The notes beneath the pieces were generated by a model. The model was given only the letters and a program-made list of their open reading frames with translations, did no database searches and had not been told where the DNA came from. This document shows positions 31,894 to 41,669 of a stretch of DNA of 64,000 bases, one piece after another. How positions within the stretch are numbered: position 1 is the first letter of the stretch; each line of letters begins with the position of its first letter. Source of the stretch: Streptomyces sp. S4.7 (GTDB lineage Bacteria; Actinomycetota; Actinomycetes; Streptomycetales; Streptomycetaceae); contig NZ_CP048397.1 in the NCBI RefSeq assembly GCF_010384365.1, positions 4,278,001 to 4,342,000 on the forward strand, given 5' to 3'. The position numbers and the translations under genes are program-made.

Positions 31894-32535
31894 ATGTCAG
31901 CGATCCGGCTGCTGGTGCTCGGCGCGGTGCGTCAGCACGGCCGCGCGCACGGCTATCAGATCCGCAACGACCTGGAATTCTGGGGTGCGCACGAGTGGTC
32001 GAACGCCAAGCCGGGCTCGATCTACCACGCGCTGAAGCAGATGGCGAAGCAGGGTGAGCTGCTGGCGCACGAGGTCGCGCCGAGCACGGCCGGCGGCCCG
32101 CCTCGTACGGAGTACGAACTCACGGAGGCCGGCGCCGCGGAGTACTTCCGGCTGCTGCGCGAGTCCCTGGTCGAGTACGACCAGAAGATGGACGTGCTGT
32201 CGGCCGGTATCGGCTTCATCGTCGATCTGCCGCGCGCCGAGGCCGTCGAGCTGCTGAAGGAGCGTGTGCGGGCGATCGAGGACTGGCGGGCGTCGGTGAC
32301 CGAGCACTACACGCCGGAGGACGGTCCGGAGCAGCTCGGGCACATCGGCGAGATCATGAACATGTGGATCGGTCAGGCCGACTCCGGGGCCGAGTGGACG
32401 CGCGGGTTCATCAAGCGCGTCGAGGGCGGCGCGTATGTCTTCTCGGGGGAGGGTGAGCCGTTCCTCGGAGTGCTCGCCGAAGGCGAGGAGAACCCGTACG
32501 CGACTGGTGTGCCCGCCGAGGGCGACGACGACTGA
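31894..32535 (+). CDS. PadR-family repressor of the adjoining ABC exporter
   Basis: A 213-aa protein with GAAGGG 7 bases before ATG 31894. The winged helix is clear (LVLGAVRQHGRAHGYQIRND, KPGSIYHALKQMAKQGELLA, the wing PPRTEYELTEAG). The C-terminal helices are longer than in the PadR at 17690. It is preceded by one and followed by two copies of a TAGTCAA-type dyad, so it probably represses itself, the divergent VOC fusion gene and the ABC genes. A small lipophilic drug is the usual inducer in this family. Confidence 0.88.
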   Translation: MSAIRLLVLGAVRQHGRAHGYQIRNDLEFWGAHEWSNAKPGSIYHALKQMAKQGELLAHEVAPSTAGGPPRTEYELTEAGAAEYFRLLRESLVEYDQKMDVLSAGIGFIVDLPRAEAVELLKERVRAIEDWRASVTEHYTPEDGPEQLGHIGEIMNMWIGQADSGAEWTRGFIKRVEGGAYVFSGEGEPFLGVLAEGEENPYATGVPAEGDDD

Positions 32536-32554
32536 CGCGGCGGGCCGACCTCTC

Positions 32555-32616
32555 TAATCAAGTTTGACCAATCGCTTCCCCGGGGTTACCTTTCCGCCTG
32601 TAGTCAAGTTTGACTA
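32555..32616 (+). promoter_or_regulatory. PadR operators, copies 2 and 3, before the ABC exporter
   Basis: TAATCAAGTTTGACCA (32555-32570) and the perfect dyad TAGTCAAGTTTGACTA (32601-32616) are 46 bases apart. TTGACC or TTGACT inside each could act as -35 elements, so binding would block the promoter of the transporter. Confidence 0.75.
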
Positions 32617-32645
32617 CGAAGGTGCAGGGGCTGGAGGCGAAGACA

Positions 32646-33590
32646 TTGACCGACGCGACCGACGCGATCGTCATGGAAGGCGTACGCAAGCGGTACGGCG
32701 AGAAGTCCGCGCTCGACGGGCTCGACCTGGTGGTGGCGCGCGGCACCGTGCACGGGTTGCTCGGGCCGAACGGAGCGGGCAAGACGACGGCGGTCCGGGT
32801 GCTGGCCACGCTGCTGCGGCACGACGAGGGCGTGGCGCGGGTCGCGGGGCACGACGTCCGTACGGAGGCACGGGAGGTGCGCCGGCGGATCGGACTGCTC
32901 GGCCAGCACGCGGCGGTGGACGAGGAACTGAGCGGGTGGCAGAACCTGGAGATGTTCGGGCGCCTGTACCACCTGGGCTCCCGGCGGGCGGCGACCCGCG
33001 CCGGCGAACTGCTGGAGCGCTTCGGGCTCGCCGACACCGGACGCAAGGCGGTCAAGCAGTACAGCGGCGGGATGAGGCGCCGGCTCGACCTCGCGGCCTC
33101 GCTGATCACCGATCCGGCCGTGCTCTTCCTGGACGAGCCGACGACAGGGCTCGACCCGCGCGGGCGCGCCGAGGTGTGGGCGTCCGTGCGCTCGCTGGTC
33201 GGCGGAGGCACGACCGTACTGCTGACCACGCAGTATCTGGAGGAGGCCGACCAGCTGGCGGACCGGATCTCGGTCGTCGACGAAGGCCGGGTGGTCGCCG
33301 AGGGGACCGCCGACCAGCTGAAGGCGAGGATCGGCGGCGACCGCATCGACGTCGTCGTGTCGGACGCGGGTCAACTGGCGGCGGTGGTACGGCTGTTCGG
33401 CGACGAGGCGACGGTTGACGAGGAGCGCCGGATGGTCAGCGTGCCCGCCGCGAACCGGATGGCGACGCTGGCCAGGGCCGTGCGGGAACTGGAGGCGGCC
33501 GGGATCGAGGCGCAGGACATCGGGGTGCGCAGGCCGACTCTGGACGAGGTCTTCCTGCGGGTGACGCGACGTACCAAGGAGGCGGTATGA
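32646..33590 (+). CDS. Drug-export ABC transporter ATPase (DrrA type)
   Basis: I chose TTG 32646 (314 aa), since GGAGG lies 8 bases upstream; a longer frame to 32610 would start inside the operator. Walker A is GPNGAGKTT, the signature is [15 protein letters not shown], Walker B is [14 protein letters not shown] and the switch His lies in [13 protein letters not shown]. The C-terminal domain is DrrA-like ([12 protein letters not shown]). It energises the permease whose ATG overlaps its stop. Substrate is unknown; PadR control and the VOC neighbour point to an antibiotic or other toxin. Confidence 0.9.
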   Translation: MTDATDAIVMEGVRKRYGEKSALDGLDLVVARGTVHGLLGPNGAGKTTAVRVLATLLRHDEGVARVAGHDVRTEAREVRRRIGLLGQHAAVDEELSGWQNLEMFGRLYHLGSRRAATRAGELLERFGLADTGRKAVKQYSGGMRRRLDLAASLITDPAVLFLDEPTTGLDPRGRAEVWASVRSLVGGGTTVLLTTQYLEEADQLADRISVVDEGRVVAEGTADQLKARIGGDRIDVVVSDAGQLAAVVRLFGDEATVDEERRMVSVPAANRMATLARAVRELEAAGIEAQDIGVRRPTLDEVFLRVTRRTKEAV

Positions 33591-34375
33591 GTACGACGAA
33601 CGCCTGGGTGCTCACCGACTGCTGGACGATGACGCGGCGCGAACTGGCCCATTGGCGCCGGCAGCCGGTCCAGGTGGTCATCGGGCTGATCTTCCCGGTG
33701 ATGCTGCTGCTGATGTTCGGCTACCTGATGGGAGCGGGCCGCGGGGTCGACGGCGAGTACATCGGCTTCCTCGTTCCCGGAATGCTCGCGCTGACCATGG
33801 CCTTCGGGCTGGAGTCCACGATGCTGGCCGTCACCCAGGATCTGGGCAAGGGGGTCGTCGACCGGTTCCGTTCCATGCCGATGGCGTCCTCGGCGGTGCT
33901 GGTCGGCCGGAGCACCGCGGACATGTTCCAGTCGGCGCTGAGCCTGGCGGTGATGATCGGGGTCGGTTGCGCGGTCGGCTGGCGCTGGAACGGCGGATTC
34001 GGCGCGCTGCTGGGGGCCGTGGGGCTGCTGCTCCTGCTGCGGTTCGCGATGCTCTGGCTCGGTATCCAGCTCGCGATGGTGGCGGGCAAGCCGGAGATGG
34101 TGCAGGCGGTGCAGATCCTGGTCTGGCCGATCGGTTTCTTCTCCAACGCCTTTGCCACACCGGAGTCAATGCCGGGCTGGCTGGGCGCCGCGGTCGAGTG
34201 GAACCCGATGTCGGCGACGGCGACAGCGGTCCGTGATCTGTCGGGGATTCCGGGGCAGTTGAGCGGCTCGTGGGCGGCCGAGAACGCGCATCTGCTGGCG
34301 GTGGTGTGGCCGGTCGCTTTGACCGCGCTGTTCTTCCCTCTCGCGGTGGGGCGGTTCCGCGGGCTCAGCCGCTGA
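33587..34375 (+). CDS. Drug-export ABC transporter permease (DrrB / ABC-2 type)
   Basis: A 262-aa protein whose ATG overlaps the ATPase stop (ATGA). It has six membrane segments: [20 protein letters not shown] first, a last one near [17 protein letters not shown], and an ABC-2 core [36 protein letters not shown] is the family's conserved stretch before the final helix. With the ATPase it forms the exporter. The gadB gene converges from the other side. Confidence 0.9.
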   Translation: MSTTNAWVLTDCWTMTRRELAHWRRQPVQVVIGLIFPVMLLLMFGYLMGAGRGVDGEYIGFLVPGMLALTMAFGLESTMLAVTQDLGKGVVDRFRSMPMASSAVLVGRSTADMFQSALSLAVMIGVGCAVGWRWNGGFGALLGAVGLLLLLRFAMLWLGIQLAMVAGKPEMVQAVQILVWPIGFFSNAFATPESMPGWLGAAVEWNPMSATATAVRDLSGIPGQLSGSWAAENAHLLAVVWPVALTALFFPLAVGRFRGLSR

Positions 34376-34537
34376 CCGAACGAAGGGTTGGAACCCATCC
34401 GGGGTCCGCGGTGTACCAGAGGCGGAACCGCACGCGGCGCGTCGAGTCGCCGCGGACCTCGGGGGGAATCCATGCGCAAGATCTGGACGGGCGCGCGCCG
34501 CGTGAAGGGTGCGCGTGGCGCGGTGGACGCGCGCCGC

Positions 34538-35983
34538 TCAATGGTGGAAGGCCGTCGCCCTCGACTTGTCCCGGTCCAGCGGGTTTGGCTGGCGGCGCAG
34601 TTCCGGCAGCAGCAGCCGCAGATCGGCGAGCAGCATCGCGGCGAGGTCGGCGGAGAATCCGTTGCGGCACACCACGCGCAGGACGGACAGATCCTCGCGG
34701 TTGGCCGGGAAGGTGTAGGCGGGCATGAGCCAGCCGTGCTCCCGCAGCCGCCGCGAGACGTCGAAGACGTCGAAGTTCTTCACGTGGGGCGCGGTGGTGA
34801 AGGCGAAGACGGGCAGCTCGTCCCCGTGGGTGAGCAGCCGGAAGTCGTCCATGGCCCCGATCTCGTCGGCGAGCCCCCGGGCCACGTCCCGCGCGGTCTG
34901 CTGGACGGCCCGGTAGCCGTCCCGGCCGAGCCGCAGGAATGTGTAGTACTGGGCGACGACCTGCGCGCCGGGCCGGGAGAAGTTGAGCGCGAAGGTGGGC
35001 ATCTCCCCGCCCAGGTAGTTGACGCGGAAGATAAGTTCCTCGGGCAGTTCGGCCGAAGTGCGCCACAGCGCCCAGCCGACACCCGGGTAGACCAGGCCGT
35101 ATTTGTGCCCCGAGGTGTTGATCGAGGAGACGCGCGGGAGCCGGAAGTCCCAGACCAGGTCCTCGTCGAGGAAGGGCGCGACCATCGCGCCGGAGGCGCC
35201 GTCTACATGGACGGGGACGTCCCAACCGGTGCGCTCCTGGAGCGCGTCGAGGGTGGCGCAGAGCTCGCCGACCGGTTCGTACGAGCCGTCGAAGGTCGAG
35301 CCGAGCACGGCGACGACGCCGATGGTGTTCTCGTCGCAGAGATCGGCCGCCGCCTGCGGGTCGAGATGGAAGCGGTCGCCCTCCATGGGGATGAGACGGG
35401 CCTCGACCTCCCAGAAGTTGCAGAACTTCTCCCAGCAGACCTGGACGTTGACGCCCATCACGAGATTGGGCCGGGCGCTGCCCGGATAGCGGTCCCGGTT
35501 CTTCGCGGTCCAACGGCGCTTGAGCGCGAGCCCGGCGAGCATGCAGGCCTCGCTGGAGCCGGTGGTGGAGCAGCCGACGGCGGCGGACGGGTCCGGGGCG
35601 TTCCAGAGGTCGGCGAGCATCGTGACGCACCGCCGCTCCAGCTCGGCGGTCCGGGGGTACTCGTCCTTGTCGATCATGTTCTTGTCCCGGCACTCCGCCA
35701 TCAGCACACCGGCCTGTCTCTCCATCCAGGTGGTGACGAAGGTGGCCAGATTGAGCCGGGAGTTGCCGTCCAGCATCAGCTCGTCGTGGACGAGCTGGTA
35801 GGCCGTGGACGGCGGCATGGGGCCGTCGGGCAGCCGGTGCGTGGGCGGGGCGGACGACATGCCGCCGATCGGGTCGGCCTCCCCGAAGAAGGGGTTGAGC
35901 GACAGCCTGAGCCGCTCGGAGTGGTCGTCCGCCGGGCCTCTCATATTGCCCTCAGCGCCGTGCGTGCCGTGTTGGAGTGGCAT
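34538..35983 (-). CDS. gadB: Glutamate decarboxylase
   Basis: This is 481 aa, normal for the family, with AGGGAAG before ATG 35983. The PLP lysine is Lys294 in INTSGHKYGL, and the cofactor region STTGSSEACMLAGLALKRRW and HVDGASGAMVAPF are intact. The enzyme turns glutamate into GABA and CO2 and consumes a proton. It is used for acid resistance and for GABA or nitrogen metabolism. No glutamate/GABA antiporter gene is near. A flavodoxin-like quinone reductase lies 30 bases upstream in the same direction, and a ClC-family channel follows further upstream. Confidence 0.92.
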   Translation of the reverse strand: MPLQHGTHGAEGNMRGPADDHSERLRLSLNPFFGEADPIGGMSSAPPTHRLPDGPMPPSTAYQLVHDELMLDGNSRLNLATFVTTWMERQAGVLMAECRDKNMIDKDEYPRTAELERRCVTMLADLWNAPDPSAAVGCSTTGSSEACMLAGLALKRRWTAKNRDRYPGSARPNLVMGVNVQVCWEKFCNFWEVEARLIPMEGDRFHLDPQAAADLCDENTIGVVAVLGSTFDGSYEPVGELCATLDALQERTGWDVPVHVDGASGAMVAPFLDEDLVWDFRLPRVSSINTSGHKYGLVYPGVGWALWRTSAELPEELIFRVNYLGGEMPTFALNFSRPGAQVVAQYYTFLRLGRDGYRAVQQTARDVARGLADEIGAMDDFRLLTHGDELPVFAFTTAPHVKNFDVFDVSRRLREHGWLMPAYTFPANREDLSVLRVVCRNGFSADLAAMLLADLRLLLPELRRQPNPLDRDKSRATAFHH

Positions 35984-36013
35984 CGGCTTCCCTGTATCCC
36001 GTGGTCTGTTGAC

Positions 36014-36631
36014 TCAAGCGCCGAGGCCGTCCTTGAGGGCACGGGTGAATTTCACGACCCGCTCGGCCTGGACCCGGACTGCCGTCAGCGTCTGTTCGTT
36101 CACCGGGAGGTCGCCCTGCCCGGAGACGTGCGAGGTGCCGTACGGATTGCCGTCGACGAACTTCGACGCGTGCGTGTAGCCGGGGGTGATGAGGATGCCG
36201 CCGAAGTGGTGGATGGTGTTGTAGAGCGCCAGCAGGGTCGTCTCCTGGCCGCCGTGGGGCGTGGCGGAGGCGGTGAAGCCGCTGTAGACCTTGTCGGCGA
36301 GTTCGCCGGCCTGCCAGAGGCCGCCGAGGGTGTCCAGGAACTGCTTGAGCTGGGCCGAGATGTTGCCGTAGCGAGTGGGGGAGCCGAAGACCACGGCGTC
36401 CGCCCAGCGCATGTCGTCGGGCGTGACCTCGGCGATGTCGGCGGTCGCCCCGATGTTGGCGGCCCAGGCCGGATTGGAGTCGATCGCCGTCCGGGGGGCG
36501 AGTTCGGCGACCTTGCGGAGCCGTACGGTCGCTCCCGCCGCCTCCGCGTCCTCGGTCATGGCTCTGGCCATCGTGGTGAGGGTGCCGGTGGCGGAGTAGA
36601 AGACGACGGCGACGTTCACGGGCGTGGGCAT
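36014..36631 (-). CDS. wrbA: NAD(P)H:quinone oxidoreductase, WrbA family
   Basis: This is 205 aa from ATG 36631 (GAGGT 7 bases upstream). It is a flavodoxin fold with the FMN phosphate loop YSATGTLTTMA, the flavin-side loop GSPTRYGNISAQLKQFLDTL and the WrbA-typical GG.HGGQETTLLALYN, seen here as TPHGGQETTLLALYNTIHHF. It reduces quinones by two electrons and so avoids superoxide. It runs into gadB with a 30-base gap and may share its transcript. A MITE-like element lies 23 bases upstream of its start and may supply or disturb its promoter. Confidence 0.88.
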   Translation of the reverse strand: MPTPVNVAVVFYSATGTLTTMARAMTEDAEAAGATVRLRKVAELAPRTAIDSNPAWAANIGATADIAEVTPDDMRWADAVVFGSPTRYGNISAQLKQFLDTLGGLWQAGELADKVYSGFTASATPHGGQETTLLALYNTIHHFGGILITPGYTHASKFVDGNPYGTSHVSGQGDLPVNEQTLTAVRVQAERVVKFTRALKDGLGA

Positions 36632-36653
36632 GGCGGCTACCTCGGTGGTCGGG

Positions 36654-36823
36654 CTAGGCCCTGTCCGGCGGATCTTCGGGGGCCCGGGACGCCTGGCACG
36701 GCACCTCGCCGCGTTGTCGGAGTCGTCCAAGTACGTTTAGTACGAGCACGATCCTCCGCCTTGCGATGCACCGCACCAGACGCCCCGGGCCTGATCCCCG
36801 AAGATCCGCCGGACAGGACCTAG
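36654..36823. mobile_element. MITE-like element 1 with terminal inverted repeats and CTAG target duplication
   Basis: The body is 36658-36819 (162 bp). The ends are GCCCTGTCCGGCGGATCTTC and, inverted, GTCCTGTCCGGCGGATCTTC, with near identity for 27 bases. CTAG stands on both sides (36654-36657, 36820-36823), the YTAR duplication typical of the IS5 group. There is no transposase. The interior shares GCCGCGTTGTCGGA and CGATCCTCCG with the element at 57981. Confidence 0.8.
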
Positions 36824-36919
36824 GGCGGCAAGGACCTCAGGCGTGACGATACGGATAAAACGGTCAGCTGGCTCGCCGGCTGTCCGGCGGGTTGTCCGGC
36901 GGGGAGCGGTCGCCGGCCG

Positions 36920-38200
36920 TCACCGCAGGGCTGTGCCGTCCTCGCCGAGCTGCATCTTCGGACGTCCCGTCACCAGCAGCCAGGCGGGCAGTACGGCCAC
37001 GCACAGCAGGGGGAGCAGGTTCGGGTCCGCGGCGAGCACGGCCGCGGTGAACAGGCTCAGCCACCCCTGCCGGGTGATGGCGAGCAGCACCCCGAGCACA
37101 CCGCAGACGACCGCCACGGTCGGATGCACGGCGGGCACGAGCGCGTGGGCGAACAGCCCGAGGGAGACGCCGATGAAGACCGCCGGGAAGATCCGCCCGC
37201 CCCTGAAGCCGCACGCCGCCGAGATCACCAGGGCGACCGTCTTCACCCCGCACATCAGCGCGAACTGCCCCGCCGACCAGCCGTCCGGGTCGGACGCCAG
37301 GGTCTTCACCTCGTCCAGCCCCTTGAAGAGGGTGAGGTATCCGCCGAGCGCCCCGAGGAGGCCGAGGAGCAACCCGCCGACGGTCAGGGCGAGTACGGGG
37401 CGTCCGAGACGGTTGAAGGCCCTGTGGGCGTACGGGAAGGCGTACACGGCGGCCATGCCGAGGGCGGCGGCGACCGGTGCGATCACGATCGCGGCCAGGG
37501 CGTCACTCCAGCGGGCGCCCGGATGGTTCGGCAGGGACAGGTCGAAGGTCGGATGGTCGATCAGCGCGGCCGTGAGCCCGCCGGCCCCCGCCGCGACCAG
37601 TGGCCCGAAGAGTCTGTCCCAGAGCGACCCCGGCCCCGGTTGTGCCGCGAAGGTCTCCGTGAGGATCAGCGCGGCGGCCACGGGTGTGCCGAAGAGCGCC
37701 CCGATCGTGCCCGCCGCGGCCAGCGAGAGCCAGAGCGCCGCAGGTGCGGAGGGGGCGACCTTGCTTCCGAGCCAGCAGGCGATCGCGATGTTGGCCGCGG
37801 TGATCGGGTTCTCCGGCCCGAGGCTCACCCCGCCCGCCAGGGCCAGCGAGGTGGCCAGCAGCAGGCCGGGCACGACCCCGGGCGGCAGCGGGGGATCGAC
37901 CAGTCCGGTCGTCGCGGGGTCGGGTCCCGCGTGGCCGGGCACCTGCCGTACGACGAGACCGACCGCGAGGCCGGTCGCCGTGAGCATCACGATCATCCAG
38001 AGGGAGGAGTGCCGGCCGATGCCCAGTGCGTCGGGGAGTCCCTTCCAGAGCACGTCCTGGAGCAGCCCGGCCAGCTCGCTCACCCCGAGCAGGACCAGGC
38101 TCGCGACCACACCGACGACCAGGGAGGGGACGATCAGCGGAAGGAGCGTGCGCCCGGACGGTGAGGGTGAAGCGGACGGAGTGTCAGTGGCCACGTACAT
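36920..38200 (-). CDS. ClC-family chloride channel/antiporter
   Basis: This is 426 aa from ATG 38200. About ten hydrophobic segments are seen. ClC signatures are recognisable: GGVSLGPENP occupies the place of GxEGP and keeps the gating Glu, and CGFRGGRIFPAVFIG occupies the place of GxFxP. No CBS domains follow. Such proteins exchange chloride and protons or pass chloride. In E. coli they act as the electrical shunt for amino-acid decarboxylase acid resistance, and gadB is two genes away here. The changes in the filter motifs make selectivity uncertain. Confidence 0.8.
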   Translation of the reverse strand: MYVATDTPSASPSPSGRTLLPLIVPSLVVGVVASLVLLGVSELAGLLQDVLWKGLPDALGIGRHSSLWMIVMLTATGLAVGLVVRQVPGHAGPDPATTGLVDPPLPPGVVPGLLLATSLALAGGVSLGPENPITAANIAIACWLGSKVAPSAPAALWLSLAAAGTIGALFGTPVAAALILTETFAAQPGPGSLWDRLFGPLVAAGAGGLTAALIDHPTFDLSLPNHPGARWSDALAAIVIAPVAAALGMAAVYAFPYAHRAFNRLGRPVLALTVGGLLLGLLGALGGYLTLFKGLDEVKTLASDPDGWSAGQFALMCGVKTVALVISAACGFRGGRIFPAVFIGVSLGLFAHALVPAVHPTVAVVCGVLGVLLAITRQGWLSLFTAAVLAADPNLLPLLCVAVLPAWLLVTGRPKMQLGEDGTALR

Positions 38201-38431
38201 ACCGTAGTGGCACAAATGCCGCAAATCTTTACCCTGGAGCAGGGCCCGCACCTCACGTGGCGTGGGAGGTGCGCCGATCGCAAGCCGTGGGGGCCGGGTG
38301 GAACCTCAGTCATGGGTGGAGCGTTGATAGCTTTGGGCAGCCGACAATCGCTGACGGCGGTTGGACGACGCTGATGCAGCGACGGCCGATTTCGACGATC
38401 GACCGACTATCGACTCAGGAGCCCGGACCTC

Positions 38432-39268
38432 GTGACAACCCTTGCGCTCGGACCGAGCTGGCTCGACCCGGACTATCTGATCGGGACCTTCGGTCTGATC
38501 GGCGTCCTGGTCATCGTGTTCGCCGAATCCGGCCTGCTCATCGGCTTCTTCCTGCCGGGCGACTCGCTTCTCTTCACCACCGGGCTGCTGGTGACGTCCG
38601 GCACGCTCGACAGGCCGCTGTGGCTCGTCTGTGTCCTGATCGTGCTGGCGGCGATCATCGGCGACCAGGTCGGCTATCTCTTCGGCCGCAAGGTCGGCCC
38701 CGCGCTCTTCAAGCGCCCCGACTCCAAGTTCTTCAAACAGGAGAACGTGGAGAAGGCGCACGAGTTCTTCGAGAAGTACGGCCCCAAGTCGCTCGTGCTG
38801 GCCCGCTTCGTGCCCATCGTGCGGACGTTCACGCCGATCATCGCGGGCGTCAGCCGCATGAACTACCGGTCGTTCGTGACGTACAACATCATCGGTGGCG
38901 TGCTCTGGGGCGCGGGCGTCACGCTGCTCGGCGCCGCGCTGGGCAAGGTCGAGTTCGTCCACAAGAACATCGAGATGATCCTCATCCTGATCGTCGGGCT
39001 CTCCGTGCTGCCGATCGTGATCGAGTTCATGCGGGCCCGTGCCAAGTCCAAGAAGGCCGCCGCCGGGCCCGCCGAGCCCGTGGACCCCGCGCGGCACGCG
39101 CCTTATCCGCCGCAGCACACACAGGTACCGCAGGACTTCCAGACCCAGCAGCTGCGGGTCACGCGTGACGAGTACGGCGCCCCCCGCCCGTACACGGCTC
39201 CCGCCGCTCCCGCCGCCCCGGAGGACCCGGAGGGCCCGCCGCGCGGCGGACGCCACGCCAGGCGCTGA
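38432..39268 (+). CDS. DedA-family membrane protein
   Basis: This is 278 aa from GTG 38432. It has the SNARE-associated/VTT domain with FGLIGVLVIVFAESGLLIGF, the family signature FLPGDSLLFTTG, GDQVGYLFGRKVGP and RFVPIVRTFTPIIAGVSRM with the essential Arg residues. The last ~60 residues form a Pro/Ala/Arg-rich cytoplasmic tail. DedA proteins recycle undecaprenyl phosphate or flip phospholipids, and are needed for envelope stability and tolerance of cationic compounds. It stands alone. Confidence 0.88.
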   Translation: MTTLALGPSWLDPDYLIGTFGLIGVLVIVFAESGLLIGFFLPGDSLLFTTGLLVTSGTLDRPLWLVCVLIVLAAIIGDQVGYLFGRKVGPALFKRPDSKFFKQENVEKAHEFFEKYGPKSLVLARFVPIVRTFTPIIAGVSRMNYRSFVTYNIIGGVLWGAGVTLLGAALGKVEFVHKNIEMILILIVGLSVLPIVIEFMRARAKSKKAAAGPAEPVDPARHAPYPPQHTQVPQDFQTQQLRVTRDEYGAPRPYTAPAAPAAPEDPEGPPRGGRHARR

Positions 39269-39301
39269 CCCCGCCGGACGGCGGGCCCCGGTCCGCCAGG
39301 C

Positions 39302-40969
39302 TCAGAAGCCGCGCGTCCGCTTGGCCGCGCGGCGGCTCGACCCTCGTCCCGCGCCCGGCACCTTCAGGAACAGCCGGGAGATCTCGCCGCCGAAGTTCAC
39401 CCCGATGGCGATCGCCATGGCCAGCGCCGCGGCCTTGGACAGTGAGGCCAGCCCGTCGTCCACATGGTTCTGCGCGAGACCGAGCAGACCGAAGTACGTC
39501 GCCGAGCCGGGCAGCAGCGGCCCGATCGCCGCGGTGACGTACGGCAGCGCGGACGCGAATCGGTACCGCGAGAACAGCTGCCCGAACAGCCCCACCACAC
39601 CGGCGGCGACCGCGGTCGCCGCCACCGGCGAGATCCCGCCGGTGACATGCATCGCCCCGTAGACGGTCCAGGCCACGCCCCCGTTCAGGGCCACCATCAG
39701 CACGGTGGATCGTTCCTGCTGGAGCAGGATCGCGAAGGCGAAGCTGAGCGCCACGGCGGCGCAGATCTGGAGCACCGGCCGCCCCTCCCCGGCCTGGAGC
39801 GCCGCGTCCGGGTCGAGCTGGGCGTTCAACTGGACGCCCAGATACAGCGCGATCAGCACCCCCACCACGATCGCGATGAAGAAGTACATGACTTCGAGCA
39901 GACGCGCGGCGGCGGTGATGTAGTAACCGGTCAGCCCGTCCTGCACACCCGCCACCAGGGCCCGCCCCGGCAGCAGCGCGAAGAGCCCACCGGTGATCAC
40001 GGCGGACGGCCGGCCCTCCCAGTTCACCGCCGAGGCGGCCAGGGTCAGCGCGACCCCCATCGCGGCCGGCGGCATCGCCGCGGCCACGAACTGGTAGAAC
40101 TCCGGAATGCCGCGCCCCGCGCACAGCCACGCGAGCCGGTCGCCGAGCATCGCGCCGACCATCGCCGCGACGAACACGATCAGATCACCACCGACCAGCA
40201 CCGACGCGGAGCCGGCCAGCAGCCCGCTCGCGGCGGTCAGCGCCCACCCCGGATAGGGGTGCCGGTTACGCCTGATCTCGGCCAGCCGCCGGTACGCCTC
40301 CTCCAGCGTGATGTCCGTGTCCTCGGTGGTGATGTCGTCGACGAGCGTGTAGACGGCCGACAGCCGCGTGTAGTCGGTGCCCCGCCTGCGTACGGTCCGG
40401 CTGGCCGTCACCGGATCGTCCACCAGCGACGGCTGGTAGGAGATCGACAGCAGCGTGAAGGTGACGTTCGGCTCGCAGCGGTCGAGACCGTACGCGCGGC
40501 TGACCGCGAACATCGCGGCCTCGACGTCCTCGGCCCCCTCACCACCCGCCAGCAGCAACTCGCCGATACGCAGCGTCAGGTCGAGCACACGCGGTACGGC
40601 CGGTCCGGCCTCGTCGTGCCGCTGCACGATCTCCGCCACCGGCCGGTCCCCGACCGGCATCCGCAGCAGCGTGCGCATCCGGTCCTGCCAGGGCGCTTCC
40701 TTCGTCAGCCGGACGATCGGCACGCCCTGCGCCGGTGTGAACGCCTGGGGCGACCGGCGTGCGCGGTAGGTACTCGGCGGATCGAAGGCCGACCGCTCGG
40801 TCTCCTGTGTGCTCTCCGGACTCAACCCCTGCGGAACCGCGAATTCCGAGGTGGGACTGTCCTCCTCGGGGGCCCGCACCTGGTCCATCCCGGACGGCGG
40901 AGTGAAGGCGCTGTGCGCCTCGTCGGACGGGGGCTTACGATCCTCCGCCTCGTCCCGCTCGGCCACCAC
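39302..40969 (-). CDS. Threonine/serine exporter (ThrE family)
   Basis: This is 555 aa from GTG 40969 or 40966. Residues ~1-95 are hydrophilic. Residues ~110-260 form the cytoplasmic DUF1212 part (LDLTLRIGELLLAGGEGAED, VTFTLLSISYQPSL). The rest holds ten membrane segments, with the C-terminal DUF3815-type half fused on. Corynebacterium ThrE has the same layout and exports L-threonine and L-serine. The substrate here is taken from the family. Confidence 0.85.
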   Translation of the reverse strand: MVAERDEAEDRKPPSDEAHSAFTPPSGMDQVRAPEEDSPTSEFAVPQGLSPESTQETERSAFDPPSTYRARRSPQAFTPAQGVPIVRLTKEAPWQDRMRTLLRMPVGDRPVAEIVQRHDEAGPAVPRVLDLTLRIGELLLAGGEGAEDVEAAMFAVSRAYGLDRCEPNVTFTLLSISYQPSLVDDPVTASRTVRRRGTDYTRLSAVYTLVDDITTEDTDITLEEAYRRLAEIRRNRHPYPGWALTAASGLLAGSASVLVGGDLIVFVAAMVGAMLGDRLAWLCAGRGIPEFYQFVAAAMPPAAMGVALTLAASAVNWEGRPSAVITGGLFALLPGRALVAGVQDGLTGYYITAAARLLEVMYFFIAIVVGVLIALYLGVQLNAQLDPDAALQAGEGRPVLQICAAVALSFAFAILLQQERSTVLMVALNGGVAWTVYGAMHVTGGISPVAATAVAAGVVGLFGQLFSRYRFASALPYVTAAIGPLLPGSATYFGLLGLAQNHVDDGLASLSKAAALAMAIAIGVNFGGEISRLFLKVPGAGRGSSRRAAKRTRGF

Positions 40970-41174
40970 AGTCCTCGCCCTCGCTCACTCTCTTCGGTGC
41001 CGCTCGGGCACAGTTCGCACAACCATCCGTTCAGTATGGACACGGTCGCGGACATGGGCGCACACGAGCGGCGGACGGCGCACCCGTGAGGTGCGCCGTC
41101 CGCCGCTCGTACGTGCCGCTTTCCGGCCGCTCAGGGACTGACGGCCCCCGAGTCCCGGTCCGTGGGACGCGTGT

Positions 41175-41669
41175 TCAGTGCGCGCCGCCCTGCGCCTCCA
41201 GGCGCTTGTACGAGGCCTCGATCTCGGCCTCCGCCTCGGCGCGGCCCACCCAGTCGGCGCCCTCGACCGACTTGCCGGGCTCCAGGTCCTTGTAGACCTC
41301 GAAGAAGTGCTGGATCTCCAGACGGTCGAACTCCGAGACGTGGTGGATGTCCCTCAGGTGCTCCACGCGCGGGTCCGAGGCGGGGACGCACAGCAGCTTG
41401 TCGTCGCCGCCTGCCTCGTCCGTCATCCGGAACATGCCGATCGCGCGGCACTTGATGAGGCAGCCGGGGAACGTCGGCTCGTCCAGGATGACCAGCGCGT
41501 CCAGCGGGTCGCCGTCCTCGCCGAGGGTGTTCTCGACGAAGCCGTAGTCGGCCGGGTAGCTGGTCGAGGTGAAGAGACGACGGTCAAGGCGGATCCGGCC
41601 GGTCTCGTGGTCCACCTCGTACTTGTTTCGCGAACCCTTAGGGATCTCGATGGTGACGTCGAACTCCAC
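41175..41669 (-). CDS. ppa: Inorganic pyrophosphatase
   Basis: I chose GTG 41669 (164 aa), because GGAGGAG lies 6 bases upstream and the protein then begins [20 protein letters not shown] as in homologues; ATG 41684 lies before that ribosome site. The family-I core [19 protein letters not shown] carries the metal-binding aspartates. It hydrolyses pyrophosphate in the cytoplasm and drives biosynthesis forward. It is divergent from dacB across 187 bases. Confidence 0.95.
   Translation of the reverse strand: MEFDVTIEIPKGSRNKYEVDHETGRIRLDRRLFTSTSYPADYGFVENTLGEDGDPLDALVILDEPTFPGCLIKCRAIGMFRMTDEAGGDDKLLCVPASDPRVEHLRDIHHVSEFDRLEIQHFFEVYKDLEPGKSVEGADWVGRAEAEAEIEASYKRLEAQGGAH

Noticed and set aside
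34365-36823. Plus- and other-frame ORFs over gadB and wrbA (811 and 442 codons)
   Set aside because: They lie over genes with clear motifs and show only Arg/Pro- or Val/Gly-rich shadow composition.
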